Origin: Prorocentrum cordatum
Taxonomy: Eukaryota; Sar; Dinophyceae; Prorocentrales; Prorocentraceae
Direction of reading: 5' to 3'
Assembly: GCA_963575745.1 (NCBI GenBank)
Contig: CAUYUJ010019887.1
Span: forward strand, 104,918-168,917
Length of the DNA: 64,000 nucleotides
Below are positions 33,979-44,900 of this stretch, one piece after another. How positions within the stretch are numbered: position 1 is the stretch's first letter; each line of letters begins with the position of its first letter. The translations under genes were made by a program, and so were the position numbers. The notes beneath the pieces were generated by a model that was given only the letters and a program-made list of their open reading frames with translations, was not told the origin of the DNA and searched no databases.

Positions 33979-34680
33979 CCCCCTAAGGGGAGCCGCCGAT
34001 GGGGTATTCCACGGTCCCGTTCGCGGCCGTTTTGTGGGGATGTCTCAAGCGGTTTGCCTGTTTTCTGTCCCGACATGTCCCGAACGGCCTCCGGAGCGCC
34101 GAATTATGTCCCGAAAGCCAAGGGGCAACCTTCGAGGGGGATGGGCTCAAGGGGGGGACGCATCGACCCCCAATGGCCCACTGATCGCAGATAGGAGCCC
34201 GATACTCCACCCCGCCCAGGGCTGTGCGGCTTCGCCATCGGGGGCCCATCACCGATCTATCGGCGATGTGTCGCCCGCTCCCTCGTGTCGTTCCCCTTCG
34301 CAGCTCCGCTCCCTGACATTCCACAGGGCCCTGGGAAATAGCGCCAGGGCCTCTGAGTTTAAGCTCCAGTCGTGGCTTGCAGCGGTTTTGAGTGGTCTAC
34401 TGTATCTATCCGTTGGTTGGAAGTGGGTGCTTTTAGCATCTCCTGATTTCCAATCTATTGCGGGCGCCCTCTTGAATTTCATTCCAAGCGTCGAACGCTA
34501 GTCCTTTGTCGCTCCCTGCAGCGGGCGGGTGGACACCCAGCCTATTCTCAACGCCTTCCTAGTTCAGTATTCGATACGCTTCTTCCGAACAGTGGATACG
34601 AGGTACGGACGGCTGTTTACAGCGCCGGTTTTAATACATGATTAACTAATCATGTACTAGAATCATACTTCCCAAAAAAA
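33979..34680. other. Mixed sequence without an assigned gene
   Basis: Includes blocks shared with the window end (gggatgggct..agggggggacgcatcgaccc; cgccatcgggggcccatc, compare 63700 and 63965) and a stretch at 34515-34610 related to 8260-8325. Confidence 0.45.
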
Positions 34681-34729
34681 AGTCTTGAAAATTGCCCTGT
34701 CTGATCACTCTCGAAAGTCGGAGTTCGAG

Positions 34730-35300
34730 CCTGGGGGGCGGGAACGCGCACGGGCCAGGCGCCGAGGGCGGCTGCGACGACGAGCGGGCGGCGGCGGCAG
34801 CGACGCGGCCGCGCCGACGCTGGCGCTGGCGACGACGAGCGGGCGGCCGCGGGCAACGACGACGACGACGAGCTGCGTTGGCAACGACGAGGATCGAAGA
34901 AGTCGAGGGTTTTCAGGTTGGAGGCTTTGAGCAGCCTCTGGGGTGCTCCTGGTCGCTGGCCGGATCCGCTTGGGAGCGTCGGTCAGAGCGCACTTCTCCG
35001 GCCCCGGGACCGTCAGCAAACGGCACTCGGGACGACAGAGAGGTCTTTCGCGAAAGCCTGGAGGAGTCTGGGGCCCTTCTCCTTCATGCTAAGAGAAGGG
35101 TCGCGGGGGGCCGGACGGCGAGCGCAGCGGCTGCGAAGCCGAGCGGGCGGCGGCGGCACCGACGCGGCCGCATCGACGCTTGGTGGCGGCGGCGGTGGCG
35201 GCGACGACGAGCGGGCGGCGGTGGCGACGACGCGCTGGCGGCGGCAGCGTCGACGTGAGTGGCGGCGGCGGCGGCGGTGGTGGCGGCTGCGTCGCTCAGC
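34730..35300. repeat. GC-rich 'gacgacgagcgggcggcgg' repeats
   Basis: cgacgacgagcgggcggc and gcgacgcggccgc.cgacgct occur at about 34775-34845 and again at 35140-35225, with GGC/GGT runs between. Frames are open on both strands because of this. Confidence 0.6.
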
Positions 35301-35342
35301 GTCGAGCAGAGGGATCAAAGCACATTATAAGATTATCAATTG

Positions 35343-35440
35343 TCAGAGATCCGAGCAGATGTCTTTGGCGGCGCCCCTGGCGACGCCTCTGGTAGAGTCC
35401 AGCGCCGACCTGAGAAATCCGCGCGCACCCTCCGACAGCT
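35343..35440. mobile_element. Family B element, degraded copy 1
   Basis: gatccgagcagatgtctttg-gcggcgcccctggcgacgcc...gtccagcgccgacctgagaa-atccgcgcg. Most of the first arm is lost. Confidence 0.6.
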
Positions 35441-35744
35441 TATGTCTGGGCCGTGTCTCGAAAGTTGACAGACCTCCCACCCTGACACGTCGATTAGCGA
35501 AATGGCCGTTTTCGGTTCGCGAGAGGGCGTCGCGGCCGTCATTTTTGCAGGTCCAGGTCCGTCGGATTCGATCCCAGGCCGTTTTCACTAAAGGGAGGTT
35601 TGTCCACCGCCGAGTGTCTGCTGCTCCCCTGTGGGAGCAGAGGGTCTTACATATTCCTGGCTTTTCCAGACTCGTGGGACCTCCCCAGGCGCCCAGCGCG
35701 CCAAACATCAGCTCTGGATGAGGAGGGGGGATGTTCCTGCAGCG
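35441..35744 (-). CDS. Candidate exon between B and F elements (strand uncertain)
   Basis: Open without interruption between two mobile elements. The minus reading includes KTAWDRIRRTWTCKNDGRDA and GGLSTFETRPRHKLSEG, with little low complexity. The plus reading is also open (RLAKWPFSVRERASRPSF). I cannot identify a family, and strand is a guess. Confidence 0.3.
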
Positions 35745-35933
35745 TACAGTGGGGGCGCGTGCCAAGAAACCTGTTGGATTTTGCCAGGGTGCCTTGGGTT
35801 TCTTGGATTTCGATGGGCCCCCAAGAAGATCTTCACGATTCTCGATCGACAAATCTGGATTTTCACTGAACGCATCGCGGATTTCAGGGTTGGGTTTCTT
35901 GCGGATTTTTTTTGTGGCCGAGCCCCTATTGTA
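35745..35933 (+). mobile_element. Family F element, copy 3
   Basis: tacagtgggggcgcgtgcca-agaaacc opens it and gtttcttgcggat...ggccgagcccctattgta closes it (inverted ends). Interior gccttgggtttcttggattt as in copy 2. Confidence 0.75.
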
Positions 35934-36106
35934 TGCCGTTTTGTTTAACACATGTTGCGCGTGCGGATCATGTATTAAACATGCAGGGCTTTAGTATCAA
36001 GAACAGCGAGGAGTTCATGCCTAAATCTGTTCATCTATTGATTATGGATTCAAAAATCCCTTCTTATTTTTCAAAACAAAGAATGCTTATATTCCTTATT
36101 TATATA

Positions 36107-36190
36107 TAATATATACATACATATATATATATATATATATATTCAAACGAACAAACAAAACAACAAAAGAAACAACAACAACAAAAAAAC
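36107..36190. repeat. (AT)n and CAAACAAA microsatellites
   Basis: An atatat run is followed by caaacaaa/acaacaac words. 35935-36105 is AT-rich unassigned sequence. Confidence 0.9.
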
Positions 36191-36420
36191 TGCCCTGTGG
36201 GGCCCGTCTCCACCTGGGCCTCGTCCTCCGAGGCCGAGTCGCAGTCGGCTGCACCGCGTCGGCGCAGCTCCGTCACAGAGGCGGCGTCGACGTGCCCGGT
36301 CGGGCTGCACGCTCGGCCTCTCGGGTTGCGGCCTCGCTGCCGCTTCGGTCCGGTGCCGGTTGTGCTGTCGCCGTGGACGTCCACGCGCAGGGCGACGCTG
36401 ACGATGGCTCGAGGATCGTA
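36191..36420 (-). CDS. Candidate minus-strand exon, acidic/serine region
   Basis: The minus frame reads DPRAIVSVALRVDVHGDST and later DCDSASEDEAQVETGPTG. Removing the B element at 36421-36616 with one copy of its target duplication would join this frame to an open frame upstream (ETLQSRLSPRTSDP), which is suggestive. No family recognised and no splice dinucleotides confirmed. Confidence 0.35.
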
Positions 36421-36616
36421 GGGGAACCAGAAGTAACGTAAACATAAAAACTCGGAGGTCCACGCGGATTTCTCGGATTCGCGCTGGGCCCCCTTGGCGG
36501 CGCCTCCGGCGCCGCCCCTGGCGCGCTCCGCGCGCCAGGGAGGGGGGTCCAGCGCCGATCCGAGAAATCCGCGCGGACCTCCGAGTTTTTATGTTCATGT
36601 CACTTTTTGTTCCCCT
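36421..36616. mobile_element. Family B element, copy 2, with 6/8-bp target duplication
   Basis: 196 bp, nearly all inverted repeat: ggggaaccagaagtaacgta...actcggaggtccacgcggat...ctcggattcgcgctggg pairs with ccagcgccgatccgag...atccgcgcggacctccgagt...tgtcactttttgttcccct. Flanks GGATCGTA (36413-36420) and GGATCAGA (36617-36624). Confidence 0.85.
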
Positions 36617-36675
36617 GGATCAGACGTACGCGGGGACAGTCGGGACTGAAGCGTCTCTGACCCCGCCCCCGATGC

Positions 36676-36740
36676 GCGGGGGGTCCAACGCAGACCCAGG
36701 AAATCCGCCCGGAGCACCAGCAGTGTGTGTTTATACCGCC
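36676..36740. mobile_element. Family B fragment
   Basis: ggggggtccaacgcagaccc-aggaaatccgcccggag matches the second arm of family B. From 36740 to 37430 the sequence includes repeated cttctcagaag words (36870-36995, and similarly 3030-3160) and no assigned gene. Confidence 0.5.
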
Positions 36741-37431
36741 TCCTGGTCTTCTACAGACGTGTTGGGACTTCCGGGATGGATCGCCGCCTTTCTGCGCCGC
36801 GAGCCAGCTGGGTCCGGGGGAAGTTGGAGGCGAGCGAGGGGGGGAAATGAGAAGACGAAGGCCTTCTCAGAAGGCGGCGGGACTTCTCAGAAGCCCTCGC
36901 ACCTTCTGAGAAATCTTGTGTGTCTTCGGGGAAGGCTTGGAAAACTTCTCAGAAGTCTGGGGGACTTTCGAGCCTTCTGAGAAGGCCCGCCCCTTTCTCA
37001 CTTCAGGCGATCGCAAACATGGATTAGTTAAGGGAGCGTGGATTAGCGACGGGTCCCGTTTCCATGGGAAATCTCGGATTTCCGCCGCCGAGCGAGGCGG
37101 CATTGGCCACATTTTGGGTATGGCACCTCCCCCGATGGCGACCGCGCGCCAAATCCATGGATCGCTAATCCATGTTCGCGCGCCCCTTCCTCACTTCCCC
37201 CCTGGGCCCGACGCCGAGGAAGGGCATCAGCCGCCCACGAGGGCCCCCTCCAGAAGGCGCAGGGGGCGGGGGCTAACCCGGGGGAAGGGCGGCGCGGCCC
37301 GCGGCGCGAGGCACACGCCGGAGGTGCGGTCGAGCGCAGGGGCCGATCTGAACAGCAGTGCTCTGACGATGTCGTGGGCCGCTGTCGTTCCGATGTCGTC
37401 CTGCTGCAGCGGCGGATGGGAGGCTGGACTC

Positions 37432-37533
37432 TTGGTAGGTGGATCTCTCAAGCTCTCCGCCGCCTCTGGCGGTGTGCGTTGCGCCTTGGCCGCCGCCAGA
37501 GGCGGCGGAGAGCTTGAGAGATCCACCTACCAA
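37432..37533. repeat. Perfect 41-bp inverted repeat with 20-bp loop
   Basis: 37432-37472 (ttggtaggtggatctctcaa...gcctctggcgg) is the exact inverse of 37493-37533. It resembles family B in layout but shares no sequence with it. Confidence 0.97.
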
Positions 37534-37593
37534 AAGGGGCAGCGAAAACAGAGCGACAGCCCTGGTCGACAGTCCCGCGAGCGCAGCAGCAGG

Positions 37594-37652
37594 AGGGAGG
37601 GGAGGAGGAGGAGGAGGAGGAGGAGGAGGAGGAGGAGGAGGAGGAGGAGGAC
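37594..37652. repeat. (AGG)n microsatellite
   Basis: Uninterrupted GGA repeats between the perfect inverted repeat and the 3' end of the LINE fragment. Confidence 0.95.
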
Positions 37653-37699
37653 GCCGGACGCAGAATAGAACGGCGAAGCATCCGAGAACGCGACGACGA

Positions 37700-40050
37700 C
37701 TATATATATGATACTGGGAGAGGGTGATGGCACACCAGCCCCCAGAGCAAACCAAGCAAATTGCGGCTCAGACTGAGCTTGATGCCAGTTGTTGGGTGCC
37801 TGCCTTCAGAGAGCCAGCCCCTGGCTCGCCGGCGGGCAGGGTTGGGGGGCTTCGTGGGGCAGGGGTCACCGAGGGCCTCGAGTTTGTCCGAGCCCAAGGC
37901 AACTCGGGCCCCGCAAAGCCCACAGAACAGGAAGGACCCTGCCCTGTGAATATGGTGCCCGTCGCACACGAGTAGACTCCCACCCGCCTCCACACCCAAA
38001 CAGGCAGCCGCAGCGGCATAGGCAACCTCACCCTCCCCCTCGACATGCTGGCGCCAGCCGAGCCGCTCGGCCAGAGCAGCAAGCTGGCACAGCATCGTCC
38101 CGGGCTCACACCTAGCCCCTGGCTTGAGCAAAGACTTGCCACTGGCTGGTGTCCGAGCAACCGCCAAACATCGCCTGCACTGTAACGCCGAGGAACCAGG
38201 GGCCAGGGGCACGGTATCGTGAGCAACAATAACCAGCCTCGGCTTGTCCTCCTTGGGCGGCTGTGGAGGGGCTGGGGCAGCACCAGAAACATCTGGCCGA
38301 GCACAAATAATATGAACCGCTCGGGCCAGAAACTGGCACGGCAGCTTGCACTCCATAACGGCCTCCTGGAGTGCAGCGGCCGCAACGTCGGCAACAGCAA
38401 CATCAAGGGCTCCAAGCTTGGCGAAGAAGTCCGCCCAAGCATTACCCATGAACCTCCAAATTTCGCCAGCAAACGCTCCTCGCTCAGTTGACCTCTCCAA
38501 ACAGAGGTGCGCAGGAGTCCAGTGGAACTCGGGGCGCATACCATGGCGAGCACAAGCATGAAATATGCTGCGCCAAATCAACGCGTGCGGGGCAAGGCCA
38601 TGCTCAAGGTTGGGATCCCAACCTTGCCCCTCGTGAACAAACGAAAGGTGATCACTAATTATGACGGGAGGCTGGTCTCCAGAAGGCCCCAGGGAAATTG
38701 CATCGAGCCCAGCCCACTTTTCGGACCGAGGGACCGACTGGAAGCGCCCTGGGAGCCCGCCGAACCTGGCTCTCAAGGGCCAGCCGTCCTCGGAGATCTC
38801 GACAACGCTCCAGCCACATCGAGTGGCTTCGGGCACCGAACTGTGCAGCCCCGACCCGTCAGTGAACCTATATCTACCCCAGGGACCGTCCTCGAGACCC
38901 CAGGTGAGCACCGGCGGCCGAGCTGAGGGAGGGGGCAATTGGATGAGGAGCGAAGGAAGCCCGTAGAGGAGAGGAACTCGATCCCAATCAGGAGGACCGA
39001 TGTTGACATCGTACCCTTCCTCCCGCAAGGCCTGTCTACGCGCCCAAACATCTTCGGGAAAACCCATGCTGCCCGCCTCCTCCTCCCCAGACACGAAGGC
39101 ACACGAGCAATCATGTAGAGTTGGTGGCCCAATGTGCCGTGGGGGCCTGGCAGAAAGTGCAAGCAGCAGATGGGGCCAGCCCAGCCGCATGCGAGCTGGT
39201 GGCCGCAACCCTCCAGACCAGAGCGCACGGAGCGACCCCTGCCGGCCGCCCGCGGGGAGGGCCAGAATCGCGAGGCGCATCGCTTGAGCCCAACAGTACT
39301 CTGAGCCCGTCGCTTCTGACCAGTGGAAGGAGACCCTGCGCCAGAGCCAACGCTCCACACCATCGCGCAACTTCGCACGGCGAATGCACATATAGCGAGA
39401 TATGGTCTCCGAGGTCGGAGGTGAGAAGGTGGGGAGCGGCCATGTCCCACCCGACCCTGCGAAGGGAGAGAAGAACAGCAGAAATCTGCCCAAATCATTG
39501 CCTCCAGGTCCCCTGGGCTCCGAGCTTATCCCGGATTGTGCTCCAAGCCTTCATCAACATGTTAGGGGGAGTTCTACCATCCCAGAGCCAACACGCACAT
39601 CTGGCTACAAGGGGGCATGTGGCATCAAAAGTGGGATCATACAGCCAATCCTTCTGCGTGCACATATAAACTGTGAGGGAGGCCAGGCCACGCCTAGCGC
39701 CTACCAGCTCCCCTGCAAAAGAACGGAGTTTCATCAGAGTGGTGTCAGTGAGGCCTACTAAACCAGCCCCATGGCTACCCGACGGCAAAACCCCCGTGCA
39801 CCACAGAACCTGGACCTTCAGATCCCCAGCCCTCCTAAGGGCGCGAAGCCGGCCCCGCCTCCCAAGCACCGCCCCCAGCATCTTCCTCTCAAGGGCTCTG
39901 TGGGCGGTGCCTCCTGCAAAGGTGTCGCGGCCAAGATTCCTCGCCGTCCGAAACGCCTGGAGCTGCAGTCTGGCCGCTCTCGACTTCACAGCACGAGCTG
40001 CTTCCGTCGAGGGCGCAAGACAGCCGGATTTGGAGGCCTGCAACAGAAAC
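37700..40050 (-). pseudogene. Non-LTR retrotransposon, 5'-truncated and frameshifted, RNase H domain
   Basis: Minus strand. An upstream part (about 40050-39495) has the post-polymerase region (LGRRGRLRALRRAGDLKVQV...) and ends in a stop at 39497-39495. The main part (from about 39493 to 37700) lies in another frame. In it the RNase H signature is complete: Asp in YRFTDGSG (codon at 38860), Glu in SEKWAGL (38722), Asp in IISDHLSF (38653) and Asp in NAWADFFAK (38431), with HWTPAHL before the last. A CxxC (LQCRRCL) and a C-terminal HHIHRAG...CGLCGA cluster follow, then GRHPTTG, as commonly seen at the end of dinoflagellate LINE-like proteins. No polymerase catalytic core is present; an (AGG)n tract (40064-40420) replaces it. 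Confident as a retrotransposon tail; clade not determined. Confidence 0.85.
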
Positions 40051-40063
40051 CCTAGTTGGCGGG

Positions 40064-40420
40064 TGGAGGAGGAGGAGGAGGAGGAGGAGGAGGAGAGGAG
40101 GAGGAGGAGGGAGGAGGAGGAGGAGGAGGAGGAGGGGAGAGAGGAGGAGGAGGAGGAGGAGGGAGGAGGAGGAGGAGAGGAGGAGGAGGAGGAGGAGGAG
40201 AGGAAGGAGGAGGAGGAGAGAGGAGGGAGGAGGAGGGGAGGAGGAGGAGGAGGAGGGGGGGAGGAGGAGAGGAGGAGGAGGAGGAGGAGGAGGAGGAGGA
40301 GGAGAGGAGGAGGAGGAGGAGGAGGAGGGAGGAGGAGGAGGAGGGAGAAGGAGGAGGAGAGGAGGAGGGAGGAGGAGAGGAGGAGGAGGAGAGGAGGAGG
40401 AGGAGGAGGAGGAGGAGCGT
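40064..40420. repeat. (AGG)n microsatellite
   Basis: About 350 bp of GGA repeats with GGGA and GAGA interruptions, at the truncated 5' border of the LINE fragment. From 40420 to 40960 the sequence is unique; cagagcgttccggaacgctc-tgag at about 40681 is a small palindrome. No gene called. Confidence 0.95.
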
Positions 40421-40960
40421 CACGATGTTCGATGCCACAGTTTTGGCGGCCGAGGCCGGCCAAGCCGCTGCACCGCGGCGCCTTCACGCCCCATTGCCGT
40501 CCGCGGTCGCGAGAGTCGGTACCCCACGGATTGAGCAGACCATCAGTGACGTTTGATATATCCTTACGTCGGTCGGGTATAGTAAAACGACGCGAAGATC
40601 GGGGCAAAATCGGATCGGGATAACTCGAAATCTCTGAGAATCGGCGGGATTGTAGGATGTATTGGGCGCCGCGGCCGCTCCAGAGCGTTCCGGAACGCTC
40701 TGAGAGCGCTCCGAAACGCTCTGGAGCGATTTATCCCGATCTTAGCCCTGTTTTATATAGCCAGGACCCCAGTGCAGGGGAGCCGGTTAGTGAGTGGGCC
40801 CCGAAACCCAACATATGGATTGGAATCACTGAATCAGGTTTGCCGTAGCTGGTGCTTTTCGGGTGACGGCAGTTCCGGTTAGTGGAACGGGGCGGGGGGG
40901 GGCGTCCCCCAGTACACATTACTAAACCAGGTCCCACTAAACCCAGTTCTGCCGATGCCC

Positions 40961-41117
40961 GAGTCGGGCATGTCCCTCTACAGGAGGAAAATTCAGCAAT
41001 AGTAAGAAAACAGTATGGCCACGATCTTCCGCGCTCGTGTGACTACGTTTGATGATTCATGACTACGTCTCAACGTTTCTTCCAAAATCCGCCTGTAGCA
41101 GGACATGACCGACCTAA
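40961..41117. mobile_element. Family A element, copy 7
   Basis: gagtcgggcatgtccctcta-caggagga to cctgtagcaggacatgaccg-acctaa. The downstream flank (catcgggccatggtatcttg...) is shared with the flank of the A element at 45829, so both are part of a larger duplicated segment. Confidence 0.7.
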
Positions 41118-41284
41118 ACCTATCCCCATCCCCATCGGGCCATGGTATCTTGGCCCCACCATCCCACCCCCCCAGTTGGGCACATGCCTTGCGAAACCTG
41201 AAGGGATCAGCATACAGCCCCCTGTGGGGGGGACAAATCGGCCACGATGCTCGAAGCCTCGTGAGCAACGCAAAACGGGGTCGT

Positions 41285-41430
41285 CTTCGCCGACGTTGGC
41301 GCGTAAGCTGCCCGCGTAAGCTCGCGCGTAAGCGCTCTGGCTTCAAGCGTGGCGTGCCGCGCTGGCGGCCCGCGTAAACCACCGCGTAAGGTCGCCATGT
41401 CATCTCGCGTAGGACCCCCTCTTGATCGCC
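41285..41430 (+). repeat. Family R repeat, copy 2
   Basis: Repeated gcgtaag words and gcgtaaggtcgccatgtcat-ctcgcgtagg, compare 17030-17150. Confidence 0.55.
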
Positions 41431-41450
41431 GCTCACCTTCTCTTGATGCC

Positions 41451-41815
41451 GATCCTCCTCCTCCTCCTCCTCCTCCTCCTCCTCCTCCTCCTCCTCCTCC
41501 TCCCCCTCCTCCTCCTCCTCCTCCTCCTCCTCCTCACTCCCCCCTCCTCCTCCCCCTATCCTCCTCCCCCTCCTCATCCTTTCCTCCTCCTCCTCCTCCT
41601 CCTCCTCCTCCTCCTCCTCCTCCTCCTCCTCCTCCTCCTCCTCCTCCTCCTCCGCCTCCTCCTACCTCCTTCCTTCCTCCTCCTCCTCCTCCTCCTCCTC
41701 CTCCTCTCTCCTCCTCCTCCCCCTCCTCTTCCTCCCTCCTCCTCCTCCTCACTCCTCCTCCTCCTCGCTCCTCCTCCTCCTCCTCCATCTCCTCCTCCCT
41801 CCACCTCCTCCATCT
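41451..41815. repeat. (CCT)n microsatellite
   Basis: About 360 bp of CCT with occasional TTCC, CGC and ACT variants. Confidence 0.97.
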
Positions 41816-41928
41816 CGCATAGGACCTCTCTTTGATCCTCGCTCTCGTGGCCGAGGCCCGGCCCCCGGCCGTCCGGTCACCGGGCCGCGGCGCCGTCGCG
41901 CGGCGCCGCCGCCCGCAGGGCGCCTTCG

Positions 41929-42060
41929 CCGGGGCCGTGCAGCTCGGAGGGTCGCCGTCGCCTTTCGGCGCGCCCGCCCAGGCGCGGGCCCCGCCTCTGC
42001 CTGCCGGTGTCCTGGCCGCCCGAGCGGGGCTCGGCTCCTCCGCCTCCTCGTCTTCCGCCT
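41929..42060 (+). CDS. Candidate exon with an SPFG motif
   Basis: After cccgcag the plus frame reads AFAGAVQLGGSPSPFGAPAQ and continues Ala/Pro-rich until it meets a CCT tract. It is one of several FG/PF islands on this strand (32820, 46257, 47664). Short and low-complexity, so it stays tentative. Confidence 0.35.
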
Positions 42061-42062
42061 GC

Positions 42063-42505
42063 CCTCCTCCTCCTCCTCCTCCTCCTCCTCCTCCTCCTCC
42101 TCCTCCTCCTCCTCCTCCCCTCCTCCTTCCTCCTCCTCCTCTCATTGTCGTCGTCGGCGGCGTTGTCCTCGTCGTCGTCGTCGTCCTCCTCCTCGTCGTC
42201 GTCCTCCTCGTCGTCGTCGTCCTCGTTTTGAAACCATGAGCCCAGGAGGGATCCGTGGACCGCATTTGCGTCGGCGGAGGGCAGGGGAGGCGGGGGTCGA
42301 GGGAATGGGGAGAAGGAAGCCTGGGCAGGAGATCGAGTCGTTCTGGGCCTGCGGGATTCTGCAGGTTTCTGAGTTCCTCTGCAGGCATCTGGGGATCTTC
42401 GGGGATCTCTGGAGATGTCCGCGGCTTTCCAGAGACCTTCTGTGACACAGGAGGAGGAGGAGGAGGAGGAGGAGGAGGAGGAGGAGAAGGAGGAGGAGGG
42501 GCGCA
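42063..42505. repeat. CCT, CGT and AGG tracts around unassigned sequence
   Basis: CCT (42063-42145), GTC/CCT mixed (42150-42230), unassigned 42235-42445, AGG (42449-42500). Confidence 0.85.
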
Positions 42506-42836
42506 GGGGGTCAGGGAGGGGAGGGCGGGGAGGGGAGCGGCGGAGCTTTTTTTGTTGCACGTTGATAAAGCCTCGGGGAAGTACCCGTGGCGTTCTCGAA
42601 GGTAGCACACCAAAGACGCACGCGGCTCGGCACATAGACAAAGACCTGGCGGGCGCATCCTCCTCCTCCCCCCTTCCTCCTCGAATAATGCCCAGCGCCG
42701 CGAGGAGAGACGCGACGGCAGTGTCCCAGCGGTGCCCTGCGGGGCAGGCTGTGCGTGCGTCGGGGCCCCTCGAGGAAGAGGCCCGCATCGCAGCAGAGGT
42801 CCCGGGGGGCGGGGGGCGATGGCTTCCATCGGGGGC

Positions 42837-43048
42837 CCCCAAACGGTGCGGTAACCACACCGTGCGGTGAGTCGGCGGGGCTTCGGGGTCACCGCACGGT
42901 CTTGGGACTCGGGTCGTTCTCCGAGGACGTCTCGGGCGACAGGGGCCTCCGGGGTCCCAAGACCGTGCGGTGACGGACCGTGCGGTAAGGTCTTGGGGGA
43001 TTTCGAGGTCACCGCACGGTCTGTCACCGCACCGTCTCGGGACTCCCC
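42837..43048. repeat. Family N element ('accgtgcggtgag'), copy 1
   Basis: Interleaved direct and inverted copies of accgtgcggtga/tcaccgcacggt with ggactcgggtcgttctccga-ggacgtctcggg. The same arrangement is at 59060-59256. From 43050 to 43690 I recognise no gene. Confidence 0.8.
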
Positions 43049-43689
43049 ATTCCAGGGGCGAAGGTCGTGGAAGAGAAACGCGACACCAGAGTTTGGGGGA
43101 GCGGGGGCAGGAGGGGGAGGAGAGTAAGTCAGAGGGGTAGGAGCTGACGATTCCTCCGGCCGCGGTTGGTTCGGTGTCGGAGCGGGGCCCAGTTCGGACT
43201 CGTGCAGTGCTGGGTTGGGGCCCCGCCCGAACAAGCAGATGGTGGAGGAGGTTGGGGAAGGGGGAAAGGCGGGGGAGATAGGGGAGGCGGGATCTGGGAA
43301 CGGAGGGGAAGGCTCGTGGGGCGCAGCAAGGATGCTCCAACATCCGATGCTATGTATTCCACACACACACACACACTTCCATCCGACGCGCGGCTGAATC
43401 CAAACCACGGATGCAGGGTAATGGGACGTGTGTACCTCAAATTGGGTTATTTGTGGAGCAGCGCAGTACAAGAGGCCAGAAAACATTCGCGCACAAACGG
43501 AAAAACTCGACCAGGTCAGCCGACGAAATCTGCGCAAGGAGTTCTCGGACCAGGAGGGCGTTGGGGCCCGAGGCGTGGCGAAAAGGCCCACCCCTCCTCT
43601 ATATGAATGTCAGCCAGCGTGGACCCCCAACAGTAAGTTATGATTCTATACATGTGGAAGCTATGTCGTGCAGCATACGCGGTGCAATC

Positions 43690-44265
43690 TAGGGGCGCGA
43701 TAAGGCGGCAACGGCCAGCAACGTGGCGAGACCTCGCCAGGCCCACCCAGCGCACGAGGCGGCAACAGACAGCAACGTGGCGAGACCTCGCCGGACCTGC
43801 CCAGCGCACACGGCGGCAACGGGCGGCAACGTTGCGAAGCATCGCCAGACCCACCCAGCGCACGAGGCGGCAACGGGCGGCAACGTGGCGAAATTTCGCT
43901 GGACCGACGCAGCGGGCGGCAACGACGCAGCAGCGGGCGGCAACATAGCGACACCTCGCCAGAACCCACCCAGCGCACGAGACGGCAACGAGATTGCAAC
44001 GGGCGGCAACGTTGCGAAGCCTCGGTGGACCCACCCACCTCACGAGGCGGCAGCGGGCAGCAACGTGGCAAAGCCTCGCCGGACCCACCCAGCGCACGAG
44101 GCGGCATGCAGGCGGCAACTGGCGGCAACGTGGCGAAACCTCGCGGAGCCCACCTAGCGCACGAGGCGGCAACGAGGCGGACACGGGCGGCGATTTGGCG
44201 AAACATCGTCAGACCCACCCAGCGCACGGGGCGGCAACGGGCTGCAACACGGAGAATCCCCGCCA
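43690..44265. repeat. Minisatellite, 54-bp unit, about ten copies
   Basis: cccagcgcacgaggcggcaa recurs at 54-bp spacing at first (43747, 43801, 43855), then with longer, drifting units containing gcggcaacgtggcgaaacct. A related stretch occurs at 47110-47280. Open Cys/Arg or Ala/Thr frames are artefacts. Confidence 0.85.
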
Positions 44266-44853
44266 GAGCCGACAAATTTCTTTGGGAGACGCGTAAGAAC
44301 CCCTTTGTGCAAGAATTGCTTTGTGGCATGTATATACGATGCAAGACAATTCTTGGTGGGCGCTGGGCCCTCTTCCCCGCGGCCCGTCCCCGGTGCGCAG
44401 AGTGCCGCCGCCCAGGAGAAGGTCGGGCGACGGCCCGGGAAGGCACCGCGGACCTCTGGCAGTTTCTGCCCATGTTGTTTGTTGATTGTCTTCCGAGGGC
44501 CGCTTCGAGGTGCCTCGCACCTCCACCATTTTTAACCCACGCTGCCGCCACGCTACAGCCCACGCCACCTCCAACCGCCACCTCACTTGGCGGGAGCCCA
44601 ATGTGTGCACCCAGAGGGGGGGCGGAGCGGGGAGTGGGGGGTGGTAAGAGGCAACGCATGTTTTGTGATCCTCTGGCAGTGACGGGCGTTAAATTTACTG
44701 GAGGTGGGGTGGCGGGACGATCTGCCCAGCCCCGCCTGGGAATAGGCTACATGCAGCCATTCCCACGCTCGCGAAGCGTGATTTTACCGAGGGGGGCGGG
44801 GGGGAGGAGGGGCCAGATCCAGTAGCGGATATAACTTCAGTATCATCTAACGT

Positions 44854-44900
44854 TCAGTCGGGCGTGTCCTACAGGACGAATATTCAATGGCATTGGAGAG
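44854..44900. mobile_element. Family A element, left end only
   Basis: gttcagtcgggcgtgtccta-caggacgaatattcaa. No right end found. 44265-44850 is unassigned GC-rich sequence. Confidence 0.5.

Noticed and set aside
41534-43591. 685-codon minus-strand ORF
   Set aside because: It runs through CCT/AGG tracts and unassigned sequence. Its composition changes at each tract border and no domain appears.
43661-44825. Ala/Arg/Cys-rich ORFs on both strands
   Set aside because: Products of the 54-bp minisatellite.
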